From the NCBI GenBank assembly GCA_013396635.1, contig WBMW01003333.1:188261-252260 (forward strand): a stretch of 64,000 nt of DNA, written 5' to 3'. Shown here one piece after another: positions 1 to 12,126 of this stretch. Below the pieces are notes generated by a model. It ran no database searches, was not told the origin of the DNA, and saw only the letters and a list, made by a program, of their open reading frames with translations. A program made the position numbers and the translations under genes. The DNA is from Penelope pileata. Its lineage: Eukaryota > Chordata > Aves > Galliformes > Cracidae. Every line of letters begins with the position of its first letter. Position 1 is the stretch's first letter.

Positions 1-473
1 GCAGGACTTGGAAAGACCGGAAGATCCCAGCGACACTTTTGTAACTACAGTGCATACTAAATGTTGGTTTTAACTCTGGGAGATACCTAGGTAACGATTC
101 AGTTTGGCTGGCTATTCCCCTTTTTACAACTTATATGCAAAAGCAGAGTTTCAAATCTCAGTTTACACTCATATTCAATTGCTAATAATAGGGAACAATG
201 TTCTATGCTTTGCTTTCTCAATAGAACTGCTATTAGCAAATTCTGAAATAATCAAGTGCGAAGATTCAAAACATTTTGGATTTCAAACAAATTAAAGAAT
301 TTGAGAGAAAGAAGCCCAAAAAGGAGAGTTAGGACTACCATCTGTACTACTTTACAGCTTAAGAAAGCTCTGACAGAATTTTTTTTTTTTTTCAGAGGAA
401 GAAGAGGTCCCAGCACTGCTAATCACTGGTGATAATAAAAGTGAAGAGAAGAAGGGCAGTTAAAGGCATAGTT
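1..473 (-). other. ADD3: ADD3 intron 3, 5' part (window edge)
   Basis: This is the start of the intron that follows the second coding exon and is cut by the window edge. It is AT-rich, with a T14 run at 379-392. I see no exon, repeat family or RNA gene in it. Confidence 0.85.
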
Positions 474-480
474 CACTTAC
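474..480 (-). other. ADD3: Splice donor of the ADD3 second coding exon
   Basis: The donor CTCA|GTAAGTG matches the consensus almost perfectly. It leaves one base (A) of a split codon, which suits an AGY serine followed by the known LGMVTP text in the next exon outside the window. Confidence 0.9.
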
Positions 481-619
481 TGAGTGAAGCTGAGGAAAAA
501 CCTGAAAAAGAACTTGCTGTAATGTAATCAGCAATCTGCTGTAACGCAAGCAGCCCGGTTGGGTTATTGCCCTTCTTCATCTGTTCTTGAATAAGGCATT
601 CCAGATCTTCTCTAAAAGC
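481..619 (-). CDS. ADD3: ADD3 second coding exon, residues 66-111 plus 1 base
   Basis: Translated on the minus strand in phase 0, this 139-base exon starts AFREDLECLIQEQMKKG and continues through NNPTGLLALQQIADYI to FSGFSSASL, plus the first base of the next codon. It joins the previous exon to give the continuous adducin text TQILQSP-AFREDLE. The acceptor is ATGTTTCTACAG (upstream base at 620) and the donor is GTAAGTG (480-474). Mammalian ADD3, as I recall it, has MANS where this copy has TASS, and FSSPPLS where it has FSSASLS, so this part of the head is variable. The exon has no ATG-started open frame of its own and would be missed by a simple ORF search. The remaining ADD3 exons lie beyond position 1. 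Confidence 0.95.
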
Positions 620-660
620 CTGTAGAAACATTTGAAAATCATCAAGGAAACCTGGATTTG
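620..660 (-). other. ADD3: Splice acceptor of the ADD3 second coding exon
   Basis: On the minus strand the intron ends GATTTTCAAATGTTTCTACAG immediately before GCTTTTAGA. The T-rich stretch and a TTGATGAT branch-like motif about 25 bases upstream support the boundary. The AG is at 621-620. Confidence 0.85.
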
Positions 661-2438
661 ATAGAAGTAAGATTGTTATAGGTGGGGCTGGTAGATTGGC
701 CTGTTATTAATGTTACATGACACTTCTCCTTAGACTTTGTTTTTAGCCGCTTATAACTTTGCCTAACTTTAACCATCTGATCTAAACTTTGTATGCAAAG
801 TATTGGCAATTTGTGGGGTGGAGAGGGAAGAAGTTTGGTCACAGAGGGTTAACCATTTCCTGGAAGAAGACAAGGTAGAACACATTTTTGTAAAAGCTAA
901 CAAAAAAAATCTCTGTATCAACAAATAAAGAGTTCTCCATATTTTGGAAGAGGTACTTTAAATCTGACCAGGATATGTTGCTTTTAGTGCTGGATACTTT
1001 TTCTTTTAAATTCAGTAATCCCTCTGAAAATCCATCCAAATTTGATAAAGTTATAAACAAATGGAAAACTGGAGTCCATCCATGCTCAAGTAGTATTGCA
1101 GACATGCAAAATCTAGAAGGAAAGGCAGGAGGTCACCTCTTTATTTCTTTCCTTCTCCTCAAGGGAGAAGCCCTTCCCTCTTTTCCCAGTACAAAGTGTC
1201 TACAACCCCAACAAGATAAACTCATGCCGAATACATTATGAAAAAGGTTTTCACAGTATCAGATTTAATACACGTAATACTGTGGACAAAGACCGTTCCT
1301 TCCAGAAGGGAGACGAACCACCACTCATAACAAACGCCTGTTCTAGGACTACTTCAGTCCTGAAGTCCTGTTTCTAGACTAAATAAATTCAGTTCTTTCA
1401 AACTTTGAGGTTGTATTTTCTAACCCTCTCGCTATTTTTTGGCAGCATCCTCCTGCTTTTGTCTGAACATGCAGTACACAGAGCTCTGCATGCCACCAGC
1501 TAAGGTGTATGGCGAGCGCTCTTGCTGGCTCATTCCAGAAAGACATTTGGTGTCTATACAATGCAGCTGACTCCTATTACAACTCCAGGCTATTCCCTTT
1601 GTGTAATTGCTCCTTTCAGTTTGCCTGCCTTAGTAGAGTATTTAGTCTCAATTAAAAAGGAAAAGAGCTCTGTAAGGCAAATGTAATTTCTTCACTGAAT
1701 TTTAATTCAGTCCTCTTGGTTGGGTAAAACCCACCAGTTTCATGACGCTTGCACACCCATAACTGCTGATGAACTTGGTGCTGCTACCAGAGCCCCCAAA
1801 ATATCTGCAGAACTCTGCTTGATGTGCCAACTCTCAGCTGGGCAGCAGAGCACCCACAGCTACATTTGATTTGCAAGCACTGATGTGTGTGCTCTTTTCC
1901 TCAAAGTAACCTTGTCGGGATCACATGCACTTGAGACCTGCCAGATCTCCACCAATAACGCCACGTGGACTGACAGCACAGCGAGCTGCTGCATGGAGAC
2001 ACCCATACAGCACGACTCCTGCAGCACTGGGAGCATCACATGGTGTTTCTCACACATAGCCCTCTGACTATCCACAGGTAACTGTGAAGCCCCTTCTCAT
2101 CCACCCACCCCAGCTCCATGGATGGCCCCTGCCATTGGTGACCCTGGGTGTTCATGCAGCAAGGTGGGGGCCACCCTTTTTAACAGCACAGCAATGCACC
2201 TTCCCCAGCCTGCAGCCTGAATGTGGCCACAAAGCCTGTGGTGCTGGAGGCCAGACATGCAGTGATGTTTCCTTGCTGCCTTGCACATAACTTCTAACTG
2301 TACCACACTTGTCACGTCCCCATGCCTCATTTAACACACAGTGACTAGTCCATACTAGAAAAAAATTCAGCGTGTTTTCCCTCTTCTCATAGCTCAGCAC
2401 GCAGCCCCATGCCTTATCTGCACGCTGTTCATCCCCTG

Positions 2439-2630
2439 TTGTGATGACAATTATTATTTATCTGACAAGATTTTCTCTGGGGCAGATAATTACTGTAAAT
2501 CCAAACACTTCACAAGCATTAACTTACTAATCCCCAGAACATGCCTTTAAGGTGAAGCAGGGCACCATCATCGTTTTCAGAGAACAGCAAGGGTGCTGAG
2601 GTCAGACAGTTCCACTGATTCGGGACATTC
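2439..2630 (-). repeat. Ancient MIR-like SINE fragment (antisense on + strand)
   Basis: On the plus strand the order of motifs follows the reverse complement of an MIR: AATTATTATTTAT, then CACTTCACAAGCATTAACTT, a CTAATCC block, AAGGTGAAGCAGG, ATCATCGTTTTCAGA, and GCTGAGGTCAGACAG. These correspond to the MIR segments around the TTTACATGTATTAAC, TTAATCCTCAC, GAGGTAGGTA, TTATCCCCATTTTACAGA and CTGAGGCACAGA blocks. It is highly diverged, as expected of an amniote-age SINE in a bird. The edges are approximate. Confidence 0.5.
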
Positions 2631-3679
2631 ATTTTGAGATGCTCAGGGCCAGATTTGCAGAGCACTCAGCAGCAAGCAGTTTTCTACATACTCAGAGCCC
2701 AATTCTTGGTAAAGATTTGAGCGCAGCTCTTAACACCCAGTGCTGAGTCTGAGGGGAATGAGCTGGATGCACAAACCCTGAAGCCAGGAGGCCATGGAGC
2801 TGGTGAGCCAGCAGCGCTCAGGACAGTTGGGATGAAGTGCTCAGGTCAGGCAGGACCCTGGGCACTTCTGGCACAGCAACTAAAGCCACTTTGAGTGACA
2901 TTCAGACACAGGTGGACTATGTGATCGCTGTGTACAACACAGGGATTTGTCACGTAACCAGAAGAAAGGACTTCAGTGACTGAACAGCTCACAGACGCAT
3001 AAAGAAAGGAGCCAAAGCCCCACCTGTATTTTACCAACCTGCTTGTAAGGGTAGAATAACAGAGGTACTTCCTCAGCCCTTTGCACATCAAACCAAAACA
3101 CAAAAACCCACCAACAGCAGATTTTGCAGCACCTTACCTCACATTCTGCCTAAGCTTCACAACACAACTGCTGCTCTGCTCTAAGAGACCTGCCAGAACC
3201 AGCCATCCCAGCTCTTTTCTCCTAATGGTTCCTCACGTGACTACAGTTGTATGGCATTTTCTCTTTCTGTTGCTGGGATCTATTAAGATAGCAGAGACAA
3301 TGACTGTCCAATGCATTTCATCAAACAAGTAATACTAACCCTTACTTTCAGACTCTGCCATTCCAAGACATTCAATTACTCCTCTGATATTCCTGAAAGA
3401 GGCCTCTGCACAAAAGCTCTGCCATTTCACACGCAGGAAGGCTGAAATACTCTTTTACTCTTGTTTATAATCTGTACATAAGGAAATTGCACATTTGTAG
3501 TCTCACAGGGGCCATGTGAGAAGACAGAATTCATGAAATACATGTCAGCATTTGCTTGAGAGGAGATGGAGAATAACAGTTATCTGTGTTATATTAAATC
3601 ACTCTCAATTCAACAAGGACCATAGAAGGGATCTGCAAAAACATTCACAGTAAATTCCTATTAGTCATATCCAGATTCC

Positions 3680-3745
3680 TTTTTTTTTTTTTCCTTTTTA
3701 ACTTGTCTGAGGAACATTACTTCTATTGCAAAAAAAAAAAAAAAA
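3680..3745. repeat. Poly-T / poly-A pair flanking a 30-bp spacer
   Basis: A T13 run with a CC interruption and T5 (3680-3699) is followed by an A16 run (3730-3745). The two arms could pair as a hairpin. It is probably simple low-complexity sequence. Confidence 0.7.
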
Positions 3746-4183
3746 GATATTCTAAAGTATTTTGGACAACTTTACATGGAAAGATTTTTTATTTTATATT
3801 GTATTTTTCTTTATTCTTTTGCTTTCTGATTATGCTGTTCTCATTCTTCCCATCTCAGTTTTGTTCCCCAAGGCTAACAGGAGTGTATTTTACACACTAA
3901 TGCTGCTACAAGTAAGGATTTGTGGTTTAACAAAGTTGTTGATAACACAACAAGCATTCCTTAAAAGTAATTTCAAAAGTACCTGAAAACGCAAAAAACC
4001 CAGGGCAAGTAGCAAATGGGCAGGTTTGAAATGAATGGCAGAGCAGGTGTGGATAAGTTGAAATACAGATACAATGCAATCAAGTATGCCATTTATCTAC
4101 ATGCCAGTGCACAACTACACATGACTCCATGCATATTTCCATACTTTCCATTAACTCTTCTTTGCTTCACTCTTTACTGCTCT

Positions 4184-4832
4184 AGGTGTCCTGGTGCACA
4201 ACAGGTTGGCCATGAGCCAGCAGCGTGCCCCTCTGGCCAAGAAGGCCAATGGGATCCTGGGGTGCATTAAGAAGAGCACGGCCAGCAGGTGAGGGAGGTG
4301 ATCCTCCCCCTCTACTCCGCCCTGGCAAGGCCACATCTGAGCACTGTGCCCAGTTCTGGGCTCCTCAGTTCAAGAAAGACAGGGAACTTCAAGAGAGTCC
4401 AGTGGAGGGCCACAAAGATTATGAGGGTCCTGGAGCATCTCCCTTATGAGGAAAGGCTGAGAGACCTGGGGCTGTTCAGCCTGGAGGAGACTGAGAGGGG
4501 ATCTTCTCAATGCTTATAAATCTTGGCGGGAGCCAAGTGGATGTGGCCAATCTCTTTTTGGTGGTGTCCTGTGATGAGACAATGAGCAAAGAACAAAAAC
4601 TGGAACAGAGGAGGTCCCATATGAACATGAGGAAAAACTTCTTTCCTCTGAAAATGACAAAACACTGGCACAGGCTGCCCAGAGAGGCTGGGGAGTCTCC
4701 TTCTCTGAAGAAATTCAAAACCTGTCTGGACGCTTTCTTGTGCAACCTGCTGTAGGGAACCGGCTTTAGAAGCGGGCTGGACTAGATGATGTCCAGAGGT
4801 CCCTTCCAACCCCTACGATTCTGTTTCTGTGA
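4184..4832 (+). mobile_element. CR1 LINE, 5'-truncated 3' end, dead
   Basis: The sequence starts GGTGTCCTGGTGCACAACAG and runs through the C-terminal reverse-transcriptase ORF (LAKKANGILGCIKKS, EVILPLYSALARPHL, FWAPQFKKDRE, LEHLPYEERLRDLGLFSLEE in changing frames). It ends in the CR1 3' UTR with GGACTAGATGATGTCCAGAGG and CCCTTCCAACCCCTACGATT. The reading frame is broken by indels, so this is a fossil. The abrupt 5' truncation and lack of poly-A tail are normal for CR1. It lies antisense to ADD3. Confidence 0.95.
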
Positions 4833-6886
4833 ACTCCTACAGACCATCAGCACTCAGACCTGACTCTCCCTCCCCTCTGTTGTGTTTCCTTTCTGATGCG
4901 CTCTGCTGTACATCTGTAGGTAACCATCCCCCATGCTAACACGGCCTTCCTTGGCTTCTCATAACTCACTCCAGACTGTCATTGCCTTCTTTCAGAGAAG
5001 AACTTACCCCAATTATTACCCATTACATGAATGGCATGTATTGGGTCTTTCACTGTACAGCACTTGTTGTAAAACCACTAGCGAGGAGGGCTCTGATTTT
5101 GGGATCCAACCCACTGAGAAGCAGGAATCTGCTTCTGGAAATCCAGCTGCAGCCCCAGAGCTCTGGTTCTGCTGTAATTCATGGGGCTGTTACTGCCACT
5201 GCCCAACAATGACTGAGTGACATGCTGCAGGGAGAGGCTTTCCAAGAGCAGACAAATGCTCTGCTCCAGCACAAAGCAGCTATTTTTCACGTGGAAAGGT
5301 CACTAGCAATTTCAGATGTAGTACTGGACAAGAAAACGCTGACAAAGGAAAAACTGTACTGTCAGATGAATGAAAAAGTATGTTACTCAGTCATATGCTC
5401 GCTCAGCATTGCTCAATGAAGAGCTTCAGCTCTGGGATTTCTATCTCCATGCTGAAACAGCGCCCTGAACATCCCAACAACAGTTTGCACAGAGCAGCTG
5501 ATGGACACGATGTGACACCACACCAGGCCGCAGGCCACTGACAGACACAATGCTACACCAGGTGGAAGTAGTGTTGCACCTACAGCGGGAACCAAAGCAT
5601 TCCCTGCACAGCCCAACCAGTTCCAACGACTGCTCCAAGCTGTTGGTGCTAAGCAGCTCTGCTGGCACCTCACCTGCCTCCTCAGAGCCATCCCACCACC
5701 ACGTGCCACGGCACAAATGTCCCCGTGACTCATGAGTGGAACAACACAGGGCTGCTCTGCCTCACCGCACCAGCTGTGAGACATATGGACATGGCAGCTC
5801 AATGCGTGTGCTGTGGTTTTGGAGCCACTTGCTCAGCTGGATGTGGAACTGGAGTTTCACTATTTCTAGAACTCCAGCTGCCCCTTTGCTCCAGCTTAGA
5901 TTGGCAGCCTCACACAGCCTGCAGAGCAGATACAGCTTTTTCTTGACAAAGCCCTTAACCACACAGTTATCTCAATTTATTTCTAATATCATAAAATTAA
6001 TTCTCTAGAAATAGATGCAATCGTCTTCCAAATGCACCCCACAAACTCAAGCAGCTTACATGCAAAAAATCTCTCAGCTTACACTTGCAAGGGCTCTCTG
6101 AAACTCAACAGTAAGGTTGCAAGCCTCAGTTCTAACTCAGTTCCATTTAGTGCAAGTAAAAATTGATAGTGTAAATGAGGTCTTTTAAGAATTGAAGCAG
6201 TATTTCTATGTACTGGTGAACAGTTGGTATCTTTCAGTCAACAGAAGCAGATAACTAGAAAAACTAACTTCCGAGGATAACCTATAGCACTGCTATTTCT
6301 CTGCTATATTTATTTTTTACAAGAAAATCTCGGTGTTACTTTCTTCATTGTGGTCAGCAGCTCTCTGAGGATGTTATGAGGTATACAGGCTCATGTGTAC
6401 ACTACAACTCGAAATAAATAGTATCTTTCTTGTTTGTTTACCATTTCTGTATGTACATGAGGACACATTGACTCAACAGGAGTAGAAACAAAATGAAGAA
6501 AAAAAAACTCCCCTGCAGAGCAAAGGACAGCAGCATGCAGGTCATCTGCCAACAGCCCACACCACAGCAAACTTTTAAGAGGAGAAAGCACACATTCCTA
6601 TCAAGAATAACGAGTCCAAAGTGTTAGAATTCTCAGCCTACAGGAAAAGAGCTAGAACAGATACATGAGGTCCCCACTGAATAGCAGCAGTGCTACTCAC
6701 CTAAAAGCTGCTGAACAACACAAGAAACCCCTTTAGCCTCTTTTGCCCATTTTTGATCAAAGCATATCTATTTTAAGTATATTTTTTTAAAATACTATAG
6801 TTAACTTACCTGTGTATAAACACACCCACGTGCACACAGTCTCCAAGCCCAATCACTACCCCATACAAAAAGTTTTAAAACTTAGC

Positions 6887-7187
6887 TGGTGTTTAGTTCC
6901 ACAGAGTGAGCAGATGCAAAACGTAACAAGTGCTGTGCATGCACTTGCCCTGGGAGGAAGAGCTCCACCGACTGCAGCCTGCACAGCCCTTGCACCAGCT
7001 GCCGTGCCCCGATGGGAAAGGGTGGAGCTGGCCACAAAAAACCGCCAGGGAGTTACGGCTGGTGAGGAGAAGATAAGGGCAAGGAGGGTGTTTGTGAACT
7101 CTACGAGGAGGAGGGAGGGATTAAAAAAAAAAAAAAGAAAAGAAAAAAAAAGAAATGAGAGAAATAAAAAGGCTTTGGTATTTAGTT
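6887..7187 (+). repeat. Possible poly-A retrocopy or retroposed fragment with flanking direct repeats
   Basis: A locally GC/CpG-richer block (about 6930-7115) ends in an A-rich tail (A14 at 7123-7136, then A-rich to 7170). It is bracketed by TGGTGTTTAGTT (6887-6898) and TGGTATTTAGTT (7176-7187), which match at 11 of 12 positions. That is the look of an insertion with target-site duplication. I do not recognise the body as any gene. It may be coincidence between an A-rich simple repeat and a short chance repeat. Confidence 0.25.
7123..7170 (+). repeat. A-rich simple repeat
   Basis: A14 is followed by GAAA/GAAAAA-type purine sequence. The purine run extends back to about 7104 through GAGGAGGAGGGAGGG apart from a TT at 7121-7122. 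Confidence 0.9.
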
Positions 7188-10100
7188 AAGAAATGGGCTT
7201 ATTAATAAGCATGGGGAATTTGGTAGAGTTGCAATGATCGTTTCACTTGCAATGCAGCATGTGAGTACCTGGGCTAGATGGAGCGACCCAAAGGTGCCCC
7301 AGGACCCAGGCACAGCCCCAGGGCTCCTCGTGCTGCCAGCAGCCACCAGGCACTGTCATGAACTCATGCTGAACCATGGGAGTACATAATCTCTAAGAAG
7401 AAAATGTCAAAAAAAAGAAAAAGTAGCAGCTAAGGAAGTCCCTTAAGTTGTTGCTCATTTTGTACTGTAGTGGCAACCCCTCTGCCTGCTCACTCACCAG
7501 AGTGACTTGATGCTTTCATGGTGCACAACACAAAACCAGTTAGTTAAAAAAAAAAAAAGGCGGATTTCATTAAAATGCATTCTATTTCACAGCTGTGTCA
7601 CTCACTCACAGAATTAAAGTAGATTGAGAGTTTTTTACAATTAATAACTTCAAATACAGATAGAGCTATAGAAAATTCATCAGGCTAAAGGCAGATGGAC
7701 TTGACTGCCTAATGATCTGAATAATCTAAAGGACATGGTGCCAAAATTACAGCAGGATCTGCAGACAGTCCCCTCCCAAGAAGACAAAAACTTGAACCCA
7801 AGCAACTCAACAACATTAAGATTAGAAATATGGATAGGGAAAAACATTCGATCTGGAAAACACTGGCATTTTATCTAATGAAAAGGTGAGTTCAAACTAA
7901 ATGGAAAGCAGCAATCTGGAAACAAAGCAGAAGCCAAGGGTAATTTTCATTTCTAATGTAACAGAACAGAGAACAGAAGAGCACAGGTTAAAAAAGCCAT
8001 TTTGATGAGAGGAGGGCAGAGGACAACTGTTTGCAGTTCCCCAGCAGAAAGTCATAAGACAGGGTGCCTGAAGGCAGCTGAGGGAGCTGCAGAATGAGAT
8101 GCTGCTCCAGCAGAAGGTCCCAGGGGATGGGAGCAACAGGATAGGATGGGATGCCAGCAACAGGCAGTGCTCCTGAAGGACCAGAAAGACTTTTGAACTT
8201 ATGAGGAAAAGAGTAGTGTCTCTTTCTTTGGCTTATGGAGAAGCCAAAATGCATAAGCAATGGAAAGGACTGGGGTATTTTATCAAAGTAAGCTGCCTCT
8301 GACAGGAGTGTGGTGTGAAAATACTGGACGTCCATCCGATACCAAGCAAAGCAAGCCAGACAAATGCAAAAATAACAACCAACCGACCAACCCCAAACTA
8401 TCCATCATCTGTCTTGACTGTTTGAAAATAATATAGTGAGAAAAATATTCAGGCATGGGTTTGCTTGCTTGTTTGGGAGGAGATCCTGCTGGCTGGGGCA
8501 GCCCTCTCAGGAACAGAGCACAGGACTGCCACCTCCTGCAGAGCACGGCACGTGCATGTGTATGGGCAGGAAGGACGGGCACAGGGCAGCAGGACATTCA
8601 GCCTAAGCATGAGAAAACCGATTTTGCAGCACGGATGTGTACAACTGAATGATTGCCATTATGTAATGGCAGTGTTGAAGCAGCATTGTCCTGATGGCCC
8701 TCCTGTGTCTCAGGGAACCAACCAGTGCTCTCACAGACAGCGCAGAATTAAAGCAGAGCACGAGGAGATCCTGCAGGCCAGCTTCCTCTCAGCCTGAAAC
8801 CAAGCAAGCTCCAAACACCTGTGTGTTTCACAGGCACAGACACAGTGCTCACTCAGTGCAGCCTGACAAGCCACAAGGAACTCTCCCTGGTACAGCTACC
8901 ACGCAAACCAGGCATGCCCGTAACCAGCTTTTGTGTTTACATACTCCATTACTCAACTCATCACCTTGTATGTAATTTGACTTTTCCTCCATCAGTAAAA
9001 TAACAAAATAGATCATATAGCCTTATGTCATACACACACCCAGTGAATGGCTGCATCCTCCCCCACTCGCCCACAGCAGCAGACCCCTGCCAGCAGCGGG
9101 GCACCGCTGACCCCAGCGCCGTCCCTGCCACGTTTGTCCCAGCTGCGTGCCCATGCAGCTCCCAGATAACAAAGGGACTGCCCAGTACTTCACACGTAAT
9201 AACTGGGCAACTGTGGCTTTTGAAGCTTTCAGTCACCATAGTGAGGGCACCTGAGAAATGCCAGAAGGAAAGGAAGGCCAGACTTGCATACCACAGCTTA
9301 AATTGGTGTTTTGATGATACAGCAAAGAAGGATGTTTGCTCATTGAAAGAGTTAGTTACTCTCTATAACAAGCAGCAGCATACAGTTGGTACGCAAAACT
9401 GTTTTTAATTTTAGATTTAAGTTGGAAAATAAAAAAAAAAAGCAGCTTTTTGGATTTTGGATATATTACAGCTGAAGTATATTAGACCCAATGTAAAGCA
9501 ATGAAATTAATCTATTGCAAAAAAAATTATTCTTTCATTTGAAAAGAATGGCATGATACCCAAACCTTCTGAACCTGCAGACTTTACTGAAATAAACTGA
9601 TGTGGTTGTACGTTTAAGACTGGCCAGTGGTACTGCTGGGTGCTATCAGGCTCCTCAAGCCTCTTTGAACACAATTTCTTTTCACCTAGCAGACACCGGA
9701 CAACAAACATGCAGGTCCTGTCAGACTGCCCAGGCCTTCAGATGCCCACAGGGTACAGGCAGCATCAAGTAAACACCTCTGAGAGATCACTGATAATGTC
9801 AGGAGATTCTTCATGAGCAGCATTACAGAGCTCCTATGATTTAAAGCTTATTACAAACAGGCTGCAAGACATCAGCAAACATTAGAGGTAATGAGAATAG
9901 CTTTTCAGTAGCTTTTAAATTATTTAATTTAGGAAAGGGAAATGGCACATCAGAGAGGAGTAGCCAGGCTACACATCAATGTGTTCATCAAATGGCACTT
10001 CAGAGAGATGCAGCAGTTTGATGTCTGAGGGTGTCTGGTCAGGGCTGTAGCCCTTACGATGACAGGCACCACACAAAACACACAGCGAAATACGTTCTCT

Positions 10101-11059
10101 AATTTATTTTCTTGCTAAGGATTGTAGATTTTCCTACTTGAAAGGAAGGAAAAAAGCTTGTTAATAAAATATGAGTACCTAAGCTTCCTCCTATGTGGCA
10201 GTGATTAACCCTTTAGCTTTACACTGTCATTGTTTGGAGAAAGTACGTGTTCACACAAGCACACCTCGAGCCCATACACACTTGTGTATTTTTAGGAAAG
10301 AGAAGCATTAACCTTGCTATATACACTTCACAGTTACTGATCTGTGCCAGATGACTCAACAACTGTTTCTCCACTCTGAATGCATATATTCACATGTAAG
10401 AGGCATGAAGATTTACCTATGAGCAAGCTCTTCACAAAAATGCACCTGATAGCCTCTCTGCCTCCTCCTCCAAAATCCCATTGAACAATTTTGTACTGAA
10501 ACTTCATGCAAACTTCAATTACTATGCAATTCTCCAACTACAGAACAAAAGCGCTGTGCACAACACAGTCCTGGACCAGTGTTATGCAGACCAGTAACGA
10601 GAAATGCTTTCTGATCCTTCTGTAAAAAATACTGTATTCATGAAGAGACAAGACAATCATTTTCAGTCCTGACTCAGGAAGGCTATGTCACATTGCAGCC
10701 AGCCGCTGGAACAAGCAATGCAGTTTCTACCCCCAAATCAGTTACGAAATTTGCTTGATGGACATTCAGAGTCCAAGCAAAGGGGTCCCCAAAGGCTAAG
10801 CAAATAGCTACGCTCACCGGATTCAGTGCTTCCGTCGGAAGAACCAAAGAACACCATAAACACAAACCCAAACGAGACCTCGGTAACTTATTTTTATCTT
10901 GACCTTTTTAAACAAGATAAAGATCTAGTCTTTGCTGTGAGCCCTGGCTACTTACAATGTGAGTATTTTAACAGGAAGGAGCAGACTGATCACATTTTGC
11001 AATTGAGCGTTTAACATAATTTTATCGTGATTAAAGCATTATGCAATACCTCCTTGGAG

Positions 11060-11079
11060 TTTTTTTTTTTTTTTTTTTT
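11060..11079. repeat. T20 homopolymer
   Basis: An uninterrupted run of 20 T on the plus strand (A20 in the ADD3 sense direction), within intron 2. Confidence 0.95.
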
Positions 11080-12120
11080 ATGATAAAGAGGTTGGCTACA
11101 GAACTAAACTTGCACAAATCAACTTGAAAGTAATAAATCCCTTAGTCAACAGGTTCACATTATACTCAGAGCAACATGCAGATCCAAGAGGCACTCCACG
11201 ACAACCCTTTAGCAAACAATCCTGTTATTCATGGATGACTATAATAGGGTGATTACCAACAGCTGTTTGCAATCTCATTACATATGGAAAAGCTTCAGAA
11301 AAATGACACAAGAAACACCCCAACTTATAGTGGAACTGAGCAGAAAAGGATCTGCAAAGCTGCTTAACTCCTTCCAAGTCCCATTGTCCTCACTGCTCAC
11401 CTTACAGTCCCCACCCCAAGGCTCACCCTCGTACACTCCCTATAGCTTCCGAGCACTCAGGCGCCAGCCTTGCTTTCCAAAGCATTCATCAGGTTAAATT
11501 CACACAATATATAAATTAAAATATAAATTAAAACTATTGAACCACCCCTAGATTAAAGTGTTACACGTAGCCTACACAAGCGCTGAACTTATGCAACCAG
11601 TAGGTTAAGTGCTCATATGGCCTTATATGGGTATGATCGCCCCCAAGTACGTGAGAAAAGCAGGTATTCTAGCTATTAAATGATCTTAGCCACCATTAAA
11701 AACATCACTTAAAGCATTCCTGATGCAAATGATAGGTTCATATTCAAAACCAGAAAGCAGAACTCCATCTAATGCCCTAATTTGTTCCTATTTCACTGGT
11801 GACTCCTTTACTCTCTTCCCTGAGCCTAAGTTTTAATTAAGTACCCTGCAGCCAGCCAGAGCTTTTTGTAATACTGTAATGAAGCATAAGACCATAAAAG
11901 CATTGGAAGAAAAAACCACCGCTCACTATAAAGACAGTTTGTTCACAGACAAAAAGCTATGCAAACAAAATGTTGGATAATCTGCTCAGCGACTCTTCTT
12001 ACAAGACAGTCCAGAATTCTTCTGGCTAAGTGCGACATGGCTTTCTTTTTTTAAAACCTCAAGAAATTAGCAAGCAATCTCAGAATATAACACTTTGTAG
12101 CTCTCATCCCCCCTACTGCT

Positions 12121-12126
12121 ACTCAC
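12121..12126 (-). other. ADD3: Splice donor of the ADD3 first coding exon
   Basis: The donor GTGAGT follows codon 65 in phase 0. Reading on past it gives a short intron-derived tail and a stop, so the longer open frame down to 12067 is read-through and not exon. Confidence 0.93.

Larger units (their letters stand above)
620..12126 (-). other. ADD3: ADD3 intron 2 (11,507 bp)
   Basis: The intron is bounded by the GTGAGT donor at 12126 and the CTACAG acceptor at 620. It contains an MIR-like SINE, a CR1 tail, a possible poly-A retrocopy and homopolymer runs, each listed separately. The rest (620-2438, 2631-4183, 4833-6886 and 7188-12126) is unique AT-rich sequence with short chance open frames. 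I recognise no exon or RNA gene in it. A T20 run lies at 11060-11079. Confidence 0.88.

Noticed and set aside
4225..4519. Open frames that look like protein (FWAPQFKKDRE, LEHLPYEERL)
   Set aside because: These are broken pieces of the CR1 reverse transcriptase, not a host gene, and are listed under the CR1 element.
5413..5802. 129-codon minus-strand open frame with many Cys and Trp
   Set aside because: Composition follows local GC and CA-rich sequence. There are overlapping frames on both strands and no domain pattern.
12067..12126. Extension of the ADD3 open frame past residue 65 into VSSSRGDESYK
   Set aside because: The frame crosses a consensus GTGAGT donor, and the true continuation (AFREDLE) is found in the exon at 481-619.
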